Below, piece by piece: positions 34,530 to 41,135 of a stretch of DNA of 46,975 nt. The stretch spans positions 1 through 46,975 of the forward strand of contig CAJTQA010000026.1 of NCBI GenBank assembly GCA_910578455.1, given 5' to 3'. The translations under genes and the position numbers were made by a program. Positions within the stretch are counted from its first letter, which is position 1. The number at the start of each line of letters is the position of its first letter. The notes under the pieces were generated by a model. The model worked only from the letters and a program-made list of their open reading frames with translations, was not told the DNA's origin and did no database searches. The stretch comes from an uncultured Dorea sp. (GTDB lineage Bacteria; Bacillota; Clostridia; Lachnospirales; Lachnospiraceae).

Positions 34530-34979
34530 TCAGTTCAGGATTTTTTTCAATTCATCCATAAACGTGTTCACGTCCTTGAATTCACGGTAAACAGAGGCAA
34601 AGCGGACGTACGCCACCTCGTCTATCCTTTTGAGCTCGTCCATGACCATCTCTCCAATCACGTTGCTCGGAACCTCTTTTTCTTCTAGGCTGAAAATTCT
34701 GGTCTCAATCCTGTCCGTCATCCGCTCAATCTCTTCTGCCGGAACCGGCCTTTTGTAACACGCCCGCAGAACCCCGTTTTCTATCTTCCTGCGGTTGTAC
34801 TGCTCTCTCGTATTGTCTTTTTTTATGATAATAAGCGGAATCGTCTCTACTTTTTCATATGTCGTAAATCGTTTCCCACAGGCATCGCAGGAACGGCGCC
34901 TGCGTATCGACGTTCCGTCATCCGCCGGCCTGGAATCTACCACTCTTGTATCTGGATTGCTGCAATATGGGCATTTCAT
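34530..34979 (-). CDS. nrdR: Ribonucleotide reductase repressor NrdR
   Basis: 149 residues starting MKCPYCSNPDTRVVDSRP, the standard NrdR start. The zinc ribbon (CPYC...CDACGKRF) is followed by an ATP-cone domain (VIKKDNTREQYNRRKIENG-like, VYREFKDV). NrdR senses nucleotide levels and represses ribonucleotide reductase genes by binding paired NrdR boxes. No nrd gene is in the window. A strong promoter lies upstream. The ribosome site (GAAGG) is weak and a little far from the ATG. Confidence 0.96.
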   Translation of the reverse strand: MKCPYCSNPDTRVVDSRPADDGTSIRRRRSCDACGKRFTTYEKVETIPLIIIKKDNTREQYNRRKIENGVLRACYKRPVPAEEIERMTDRIETRIFSLEEKEVPSNVIGEMVMDELKRIDEVAYVRFASVYREFKDVNTFMDELKKILN

Positions 34980-35013
34980 CTTTTCATTATACCTTCCCTT
35001 CCGATATACATAT

Positions 35014-35042
35014 AGTATATCCTCTGCCATAAAAGAAGTCAA
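35014..35042 (-). promoter_or_regulatory. nrdR promoter
   Basis: TTGACT and TATACT lie 17 bp apart on the minus strand. The -10 sits inside the short inverted repeat GATATAC/GTATATC. Confidence 0.75.
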
Positions 35043-35063
35043 ATATTAAAAGTACAATTATCG

Positions 35064-35303
35064 TTACTTTTCGTCACAGAGCTCTACAATGATAACGTCC
35101 GGCCCAATTCTCTTAATGCAGCAAAACGGGATCACATACTCCTTCCCATCGCCGAATATTCCACAGAATTTCCCGCATTTCGGCACAATCACTGCCTCAA
35201 TGCACCCCTTGCACTCATCAATGATCAGATCCGCTATATAACCCAGCCTCTTGCAGTCGCATGTATTGATAACTTCCTTGTCCTCCAGCTCGCAAAGTCT
35301 CAC
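35064..35303 (-). CDS. YlmC/YmxH-family PRC-barrel protein
   Basis: 79 residues starting from GTG 35303 (MRLCELEDKEVINTCDC), chosen because GGGGAGG precedes it and because family members begin MRLxEL. The PRC-barrel-like core has RLGYIADLIIDECKGCIEAV and IPFCCIKRIGPDVIIVE. The family is common in spore-forming Firmicutes, linked to sporulation or cell division, with no known activity. It is Cys-rich, with seven Cys residues. Confidence 0.9.
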   Translation of the reverse strand: MRLCELEDKEVINTCDCKRLGYIADLIIDECKGCIEAVIVPKCGKFCGIFGDGKEYVIPFCCIKRIGPDVIIVELCDEK

Positions 35304-35375
35304 GTCGTTTCCTCCCCGCACGATAAAATTCGCATATACCATAGCAATATAGTATATGCGAATCTGCCGTTTTTG

Positions 35376-35561
35376 TTATTCTTCAATGTCAATAACAGCA
35401 ACCGGGCAGCCATCTCTGGCCTCAAGAGCCGGCTTTTCATACTCCGGCGCGACAGCCGCGTAGGCTTCTGCCAGCCCGTCGTCATTAAACCGAAACACTT
35501 CCGGACAAGCCGCGACACAAGCGCCGCAGGAAATACATCCGTCGTTTACCTTTGCCGTCAT
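35376..35561 (-). CDS. Single-cluster [4Fe-4S] ferredoxin
   Basis: 61 residues starting MTAKVNDGCISCGACVAACP, with GTAAGGAGG upstream. Cluster ligands are the three Cys of CISCGACVAACPE plus the Cys in DGCPVAVI. The first motif has CxxCxxCxxxCP, one extra Cys beyond the four needed. It carries electrons in the cytoplasm; partners are unknown. It is a stand-alone gene beside tRNA-Pro. Confidence 0.93.
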   Translation of the reverse strand: MTAKVNDGCISCGACVAACPEVFRFNDDGLAEAYAAVAPEYEKPALEARDGCPVAVIDIEE

Positions 35562-35636
35562 AGGGAATCCCTCCTTACATTTTTTTATAATGATTCCCTG
35601 TTTTTTGCAAAATATTCATTTTTTCCCAGCAAAAAA

Positions 35637-35711
35637 TCGGGGTAACAGGATTCGAACCTGCGACCTCACGGCCCCCAGCCGTGCGCTCTAACCAAACTGA
35701 GCCATACCCCG
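35637..35711 (-). tRNA. tRNA-Pro (anticodon GGG)
   Basis: A 75-nt cloverleaf with acceptor CGGGGTA/TACCCCG, anticodon stem CACGG/CCGTG and loop CTGGGGG, anticodon GGG. T-loop TTCGAAT. The 3' CCA is not encoded. Confidence 0.94.
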
Positions 35712-35832
35712 ATAATGCTATTCTAGCGAATCGTGTCGAAGAAAGCAAGTATTATTTTTATTTATTTCCAATTTTGTGTTAAAATAAACCTAATATTTGA
35801 TTTATATAAAGTATGCGAAAGGAGTTTGCATT

Positions 35833-36636
35833 ATGATGAAAGTAATTGTAACAGGCCCCAGGGGGAAGATGGGGAAACTGATCACCCAGGCCGCCGCTGC
35901 CAGGGATGACCTTGAGCTTATCGCCGGCGTTGCCCCTGCCGGGCGGGATTATATCGGAGAAGATCTTGGAACTGTGGCTATGGTTGGCAGAGCCTTAGGC
36001 GTTCCGGTTGTCGATGACCTTAAAAGCGTCATTGACAAGTGCGATGTCATCATTGATTTTTCTACAAGAGAAATGGCAATGACTGTGCTTGACCTTGCAG
36101 TCGCCCACAAAAAAGCGCTTGTATGCGGAACGACCGGATTTTCTGAGGAAGAGATGAGCAGATTCACAGATTCAGCCGCACACATCCCCATGCTCTATGC
36201 CGCCAACACATCCAGGCTCGTGAATATCATGAATAAGCTCTTAGAGCTTGTAACCTCCGCCGCCGGGAATTCTCTTGACATCGAGATACTGGAGATGCAT
36301 GACCAGTGGAAGAAAGATTCCCCCAGCGGAACTTCAAAAGAGATGGGCGAGATCATGGCGCGTGCTTTGGGGAAAGACCTGTCGGATATCGCCGTATATG
36401 GGCGGGAGGGCTCTGCCGCGAGAACCCCTGGAACCATCGGCTATCATTCCCTGCGCGCCGGGAACATCCCCAGCAGCCACACAGTATTTTTCGGAGGTAT
36501 GGGCGAACGGCTTGAGATTACCCATCATTCCTACAACTGGGAGTGCTTTGCCCGGGGAGCATGCGACTGCGCGGCATACCTGGAGGGGAAATCTCCCGGA
36601 TTTTATACGATTAAAGATGTGTTAAATATATCATAA
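35833..36636 (+). CDS. dapB: 4-hydroxy-tetrahydrodipicolinate reductase
   Basis: 267 residues. The ATG at 35833 follows GAAAGGAG; an upstream ATG gives an extension not seen in the family. Nucleotide-binding GPRGKMGKLI is at the N-terminus, CGTTGFSEEE follows, and the catalytic region is EMHDQWKKDSPSGTSKEMG, a variant of the usual HHxxKxDAPSGTA motif. It reduces hydroxy-tetrahydrodipicolinate to tetrahydrodipicolinate, the substrate of DapL at 24278. dapA is not in the window, so the pathway genes are scattered. Confidence 0.95.
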   Translation: MMKVIVTGPRGKMGKLITQAAAARDDLELIAGVAPAGRDYIGEDLGTVAMVGRALGVPVVDDLKSVIDKCDVIIDFSTREMAMTVLDLAVAHKKALVCGTTGFSEEEMSRFTDSAAHIPMLYAANTSRLVNIMNKLLELVTSAAGNSLDIEILEMHDQWKKDSPSGTSKEMGEIMARALGKDLSDIAVYGREGSAARTPGTIGYHSLRAGNIPSSHTVFFGGMGERLEITHHSYNWECFARGACDCAAYLEGKSPGFYTIKDVLNIS

Positions 36637-36649
36637 TGCAAAATACCAC

Positions 36650-36702
36650 TTGATTTTTCAGCAGACGCATAGTATAATTGTATTAATTCAATAATACAAT
36701 TA
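36650..36702 (+). promoter_or_regulatory. ybjQ promoter with perfect 11-bp palindromic operator
   Basis: TTGATT (36650-36655) and TATAAT (36673-36678) are 17 bp apart. The -10 overlaps the first arm of a perfect inverted repeat, TAATTGTATTA (36675-36685) with TAATACAATTA (36692-36702). A repressor bound there would block the promoter. Confidence 0.75.
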
Positions 36703-36718
36703 ATAAGGAGGAATGATT

Positions 36719-37033
36719 ATGATATTAGTCAACACTGATTATATTTCAGGCAAGAACTTTGAAATGATAGGCCTTGTCAGGGGAACGATGATTCAGTCCG
36801 TACATCTCGGCAAGGACATTATGAACGGCCTGCGTACCCTTGTGGGAGGCGAGCTTACCTCTTATACAGAAATGATGAGCGAGGCAAGAGCCATCGCCAC
36901 AAAACGCATGGTAGACGACGCCATGGCAATGGGAGCCGACGCAGTCGTCAACATCCGTTACACTTCCAGCTCCGTGACACAGGGCGCTGCGGAGGTTATG
37001 GCTTACGGAACTGCCGTTAAATTTGTCTCATAA
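36719..37033 (+). CDS. ybjQ: YbjQ/UPF0145 family protein
   Basis: 104 residues starting MILVNTDYISGKNFEMIG; this ATG is better spaced from AAGGAGG than the one six bases upstream. Family features are GLVRGTMIQSVHLGKDI near the start, AIATKRMVDDAMAMGADAVV in the middle and the closing AEVMAYGTAVKF. The family has a small alpha/beta fold, forms pentamers in structures, and is annotated as a possible heavy-metal-binding protein. Its role is not established. The operator at its promoter suggests specific control. Confidence 0.92.
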   Translation: MILVNTDYISGKNFEMIGLVRGTMIQSVHLGKDIMNGLRTLVGGELTSYTEMMSEARAIATKRMVDDAMAMGADAVVNIRYTSSSVTQGAAEVMAYGTAVKFVS

Positions 37034-37070
37034 TCAGCTGTTTCTATTCGCAGGATATCTATTAAAACCG

Positions 37071-37128
37071 AAAAACCAGGAGCCGCGCTGTCAGAATCTC
37101 TGTCCTGCACGGCTGTCCTGGTTTTTTT
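37071..37128. terminator. Bidirectional terminator between ybjQ and trxA
   Basis: An 11-bp perfect stem, AAAAACCAGGA/TCCTGGTTTTT (37071-37081 with 37116-37126), with an inner GCCG/CGGC pair. T-runs on both strands serve the convergent genes. Confidence 0.88.
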
Positions 37129-37143
37129 CACTTCATTCCTGCC

Positions 37144-37452
37144 TTATTTTAACAACGCTAATATCTCGTCCTTCGGCATCGCACGGCTCTCTCTCTTTAC
37201 CATCTTCCCGTCCTTAAACACCATGAATGTAGGGATGCCCATTACATGGTACTGCCTCGCCAGTTCCTGCTGGTCATCCACATTCACCTTACACACCTTT
37301 ATATCCGGATTCTCCTCTGCGATTTCATCGACCACCGGGGCGACCATCTGGCACGGGCCGCACCATTCCGCCCAAAAATCCACCAATACTGGCACATTGC
37401 ACTCCAATACTTCTTTGTCAAATTCTTCTTTTTTTAAATGTATAACTGACAT
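37144..37452 (-). CDS. trxA: Thioredoxin
   Basis: 102 residues starting MSVIHLKKEEFDKEVLE; the ATG at 37452 follows AAAGGAG. The redox site WAEWCGPCQMVAP and the cis-Pro loop GIPTFMVFKDGK are intact. A cytoplasmic dithiol reductant. No thioredoxin reductase gene is adjacent. Confidence 0.95.
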   Translation of the reverse strand: MSVIHLKKEEFDKEVLECNVPVLVDFWAEWCGPCQMVAPVVDEIAEENPDIKVCKVNVDDQQELARQYHVMGIPTFMVFKDGKMVKRESRAMPKDEILALLK

Positions 37453-37538
37453 CTGCAATCTCCTTTCTCTGTCTATACATAAATTTTTTGTAATTATAGC
37501 GTATTTCATACTCGTCCCTTTAGAAAAATGTTAATTTT

Positions 37539-38012
37539 TTATTCCATCATTTTTCCATCCAAGGATGCCGAGACAAGCCTGTCACACCCGTCATAGACAA
37601 GCTTGAGAGAAAAAAAATCCTCTCTCTCCGAAAGCAGCCGGAAGAAAATCTTATCTCCCTCCCAGATGTTAAGGCTCTCTATCCTGTCTTTTTCTACCCA
37701 TTCAAGCTCTCCCTCATCACACTCTATCTGCTCTCCTTCAAACCCGTGGGCAGTGAACAGAGACATATATTCCGTCACGCCGTTTCCGGATATGAACGTA
37801 ACAAGCCCACGGAACTTGTATGACGTGAGCGTATACCCGGTCTCCTCCTTCACCTCCCTGAGAAGACATTCTTCCGGGCTCTCATCTTTCTCGAAATGGC
37901 CTCCTACCCCTATCCACTTATCTTTGTTCACATCATTTTCTTTTACCGTCCGATGGAGCATAAGGTATTTTCCGTCTTTTTCTATGTAACATAACGTGCT
38001 TAAGCTTGACAT
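37539..38012 (-). CDS. NUDIX hydrolase, 8-oxo-dGTPase-like
   Basis: 157 residues starting MSSLSTLCYIEKDGKYLML. The start at 38012 has AAGGA upstream and matches the family's N-terminus. The NUDIX box is GGHFEKDESPEECLLREVKE followed by ETG. It resembles MutT/YtkD-type 8-oxo-dGTP diphosphatases (KWIGVGGHFE). It probably cleans oxidised nucleotides, but the exact substrate is not decided by the motif. It diverges from the pseudouridine synthase gene. Confidence 0.88.
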   Translation of the reverse strand: MSSLSTLCYIEKDGKYLMLHRTVKENDVNKDKWIGVGGHFEKDESPEECLLREVKEETGYTLTSYKFRGLVTFISGNGVTEYMSLFTAHGFEGEQIECDEGELEWVEKDRIESLNIWEGDKIFFRLLSEREDFFSLKLVYDGCDRLVSASLDGKMME

Positions 38013-38104
38013 AATGATTTTTCCTTTCTTATAATTAAGTGCGGAATTATTCCGCATTTTTGATGCATGATACCTAATTATAACGAAATTACAGGAGTTT
38101 TTCA

Positions 38105-38998
38105 ATGAATCGGACAATTGATTACCAGATTACGGAAATTGATTCAGGGCTGCGCGTGGAGCAGTTCCTAAGGCGGCGCGGCTATTCCGCCCAGAACCTC
38201 GCCTGCATAAAGAGAATGCCCCAGAGCGTTATCGTAAACGGTTCCCACTATTATATGCGTGACAAACTATCTGCGGGCGATTGCTTAAGCATCCGCATAC
38301 AGGAGGCCGAGTGCTCCAAAAAGATCCCCCCGGCCGATATCCCCCTGGATATCGTGTACGAAGACGAGGATATCATTGTGGTCAACAAGCCTGCCGGGAT
38401 GCCGATACATCCTTCTATGAATAACTACGAAAACTCCATGGCAAATGCCCTGGCATGGTACTACAAATCTCAGGGGAAGCCCTTTATCTTCCGGTGCTGC
38501 AACCGCTTAGACCGTGATACCTCCGGGCTTACCGTGGTTGCAAAACATCTTGTCAGCGGAAGCATCCTGTCTGCCATGTCCTGCCGCCGCCAGATTAGCC
38601 GTGAATACCTTGCAATTGCAAAAGGCGAGGTATTCCCTCCCTCCGGAACAATTGACGCGCCGCTTTCCAGAAAGCCCGGCACTGTCATCGAGCGCTGCGT
38701 GGACTTTGAGCACGGGGAAACTGCCATAACCCATTACCGGACTGTCTCTGTAAAAAACGGGCACAGCCTGGTCTCTCTGCATCTCGAGACCGGCCGTACC
38801 CATCAGATACGCATACATATGAAACATATCGGATATCCCCTTATCGGAGACTATCTCTACAACCCGGATACGAGGCGCATCAACCGCCAGGCGCTGCACT
38901 CCCGCAGGCTTTGTTTCTCCCACCCGGTCACAGCGGAGCATATGGAATTTACCGCGCCGCTTCCGGATGACATGGCCGCCGTGTTAAGCAGTTTCTGA
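38105..38998 (+). CDS. RluA-family pseudouridine synthase
   Basis: 297 residues with CAGGAG upstream. An S4-like N-terminal RNA-binding part (RVEQFLRRRGYSAQNLACIK) is followed by the catalytic domain. The nucleophile Asp is in NRLDRDTSGLTVVAKH, with VNKPAGMPIHPS before it and LETGRTHQIRIHMKHIGYP after it. It modifies uridines in rRNA or tRNA. The RluD-like layout with an S4 domain suggests 23S rRNA, but RluA paralogues cannot be told apart from motifs alone. Confidence 0.93.
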   Translation: MNRTIDYQITEIDSGLRVEQFLRRRGYSAQNLACIKRMPQSVIVNGSHYYMRDKLSAGDCLSIRIQEAECSKKIPPADIPLDIVYEDEDIIVVNKPAGMPIHPSMNNYENSMANALAWYYKSQGKPFIFRCCNRLDRDTSGLTVVAKHLVSGSILSAMSCRRQISREYLAIAKGEVFPPSGTIDAPLSRKPGTVIERCVDFEHGETAITHYRTVSVKNGHSLVSLHLETGRTHQIRIHMKHIGYPLIGDYLYNPDTRRINRQALHSRRLCFSHPVTAEHMEFTAPLPDDMAAVLSSF

Positions 38999-39009
38999 CA
39001 TTTACGCGC

Positions 39010-41100
39010 CTATACCAGGCTTAATACGACTACGGATCGCGGTTCCATCACAACCTGCCCTCCGCTCAGCACTACCGGATGTGCCGCATCCGCAATGTTC
39101 CCGGGCAGGTACTTCCCTGAGGTGTCCGCCTCCACTTTCAGTTGTGCAGAATGCAGCTGCTGCGGGAGGAAACAGGTCTGCTCTTCCCAGAACGTATTTA
39201 TAATAAGGCATATCACATCATCTGCTTTATCGCCCTCGCCCCGCCCTGCATAGATGATCGCAACCGTCTTTGTCCTCTCATCCGGCATGATGTTCATGAC
39301 CTCCGGCAGGCCAATGGTGCAATGCCCAGAAAACTTCCGCACTACACTGTGTTTTTTTCTCAGTCCGATAACGTGTTTCGTATAATCAAAGTGATCTTTA
39401 TTCTTTTTCAGGAAATCCCAGTCAAGCCACGACACTTCATTATCCTGGCAGTAGGCGTTGTTATTGCCGAACTGTGTATTCAGAAATTCATCGCCCGCCA
39501 GAAACATCGGCGTGCCCCGGCTCATCATCAGGACCGTCACTGCGTTTTTCGCAAGTTTCCTACGCAGCGCCAGAATATTTTCATCGTCAGTCTCTCCCTC
39601 AGCCCCGCAGTTCCAGCTCCGGTTATCATCACTGCCGTCCACATTATACCATCCGTTTGCCTCATTGTGTTTCCTACTGTAACTGTACATATCCCACAGA
39701 GGAAAACCGTCATGGCAGTTCAGGAAATTAATCGATGCATTATTCCCTCTTACCTTCGGGTCATACAAGTCACGCGAGCCCATAATCCTCTGAGCTGCGA
39801 CTTCCGACATGCCATAATCGCCCTTTAAGTAATCCCGCATGTCATCCCTGTACTTCCCGTTCCACTCCGCCCAGCGGCTCCAAGCCGGAAAACTGCCTAC
39901 CTGGTATAGCCCGCCCGCATCCCAGGCTTCCGCAATCAGCTTGGCATTTCCAAGCAGCGGGTCAAATGCCAGCGACTGAAGCAGCGGCGGGTTGCTCATC
40001 GGCGTTCCGTCCGGGCTGCGCCCCAGAATGCTCGCAAGGTCAAAGCGGAACCCGTCCACATGGTATGCCGTCGTCCAGTACCGCAGGCACTCAAGAATCA
40101 TCTGGCGCACGATCGGGTGGTTGCAGTTCAGCGTATTTCCACAACCGCTGAAGTTGTAATAATATCCATCCGGGGTGAGCATGTAATAAATATTGTTGTC
40201 AAACCCCTTAAAAGAAAAGCTCGGCCCCCTCTCGTCTCCCTCTGCCGTATGATTGAAGACGACGTCCAGGAAACATTCTATGTTGTTCTCATGCAGCGTC
40301 TTGATCAGGTCTTTCAGCTCATTTCCCTCACGGTTATATTCCGAATGGCCCGCATAGCTGGTATTCGGCGCAAAAAAGCTGACCGTGTTGTACCCCCAGT
40401 AATCCAATACCTGCCTGCCGTCCACTTCCCTGCAGTCCTTCATCTCGTCGAACTCAAAGACCGGCATCAGCTCCACTGCATTGACTCCAAGTTCTTTTAA
40501 ATAGGGAATCTTATCCTTGATTCCGGAAAATGTTCCCGGATACTTTACCCCGGATGATTCATGCCGGGTGAACCCCCTCACATGCATCTCATATATGATC
40601 AGGTCTTCCATAGGAATCAGCGGAGCCGGCTGTGCGCCCCAGTCAAAGTTATCCTGCACAACTCTGGCCTTATAAAAGCTCCCCTGCTTGTTTTTCGTTC
40701 CCCATACGCTCTGCCCTGTAACTGCCTTTGCATAAATGTCGAGCAGGATTCTGTTTTTATCAAACAGAAGACCCTTCGGCGGGTCATACGGCCCATCCAG
40801 CCGGTAAGCATACTCAAACTCCGTAATATGCAGCCCGAAGACAATCATAGAATACACGTCGCCGATACGGTAGTGATCCGGAAATTTAAGCACGGCATAC
40901 GGCTCGTCTTCCATTCTCCGGAACAGGAGAAGCTCACAGGATGTCGCCCCGCAGGAATGTATGGTAAAATTCACCCCTACAGGAATCGCCACTGCTCCGT
41001 TAAGCTCATACATTCCGGGTCTGACGTCGAAACCTGCGATTTTATCCATAGGTTCCATATGGACTGAGTTCATTGGTGTAACATTATTTTGTGTCGGCAT
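39010..41100 (-). CDS. glgX: Glycogen debranching enzyme (isoamylase/GlgX type)
   Basis: 696 residues. It has an N-terminal CBM48-like domain (about residues 25-130), then the GH13 barrel. Catalytic parts: VDGFRFDLASILG (nucleophile Asp), LIAEAWDAGGLYQ (acid Glu) and NCHDGFPLWDM (third Asp). Also visible are MHVRGFTRHESSG and LMPVFEFDEM, typical of the subfamily. It cuts alpha-1,6 branches in glycogen or limit dextrins in the cytoplasm; no signal peptide is seen. It stands alone rather than in a glg operon. The ATG at 41100 follows AAGGAGAG. Confidence 0.93.
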   Translation of the reverse strand: MPTQNNVTPMNSVHMEPMDKIAGFDVRPGMYELNGAVAIPVGVNFTIHSCGATSCELLLFRRMEDEPYAVLKFPDHYRIGDVYSMIVFGLHITEFEYAYRLDGPYDPPKGLLFDKNRILLDIYAKAVTGQSVWGTKNKQGSFYKARVVQDNFDWGAQPAPLIPMEDLIIYEMHVRGFTRHESSGVKYPGTFSGIKDKIPYLKELGVNAVELMPVFEFDEMKDCREVDGRQVLDYWGYNTVSFFAPNTSYAGHSEYNREGNELKDLIKTLHENNIECFLDVVFNHTAEGDERGPSFSFKGFDNNIYYMLTPDGYYYNFSGCGNTLNCNHPIVRQMILECLRYWTTAYHVDGFRFDLASILGRSPDGTPMSNPPLLQSLAFDPLLGNAKLIAEAWDAGGLYQVGSFPAWSRWAEWNGKYRDDMRDYLKGDYGMSEVAAQRIMGSRDLYDPKVRGNNASINFLNCHDGFPLWDMYSYSRKHNEANGWYNVDGSDDNRSWNCGAEGETDDENILALRRKLAKNAVTVLMMSRGTPMFLAGDEFLNTQFGNNNAYCQDNEVSWLDWDFLKKNKDHFDYTKHVIGLRKKHSVVRKFSGHCTIGLPEVMNIMPDERTKTVAIIYAGRGEGDKADDVICLIINTFWEEQTCFLPQQLHSAQLKVEADTSGKYLPGNIADAAHPVVLSGGQVVMEPRSVVVLSLV

Positions 41101-41135
41101 AATATTCTCTCCTTATATTCAACTGTTAGAAACCG

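Noticed and set aside
35833..36636. Possible lysine riboswitch before dapB or dapF
   Set aside because: The upstream regions are too short and show none of the conserved lysine-riboswitch stems that I can recognise.
40060..41067. Plus-strand open frames opposite glgX
   Set aside because: Shadows of the glycogen debranching gene; no motifs or start signals.
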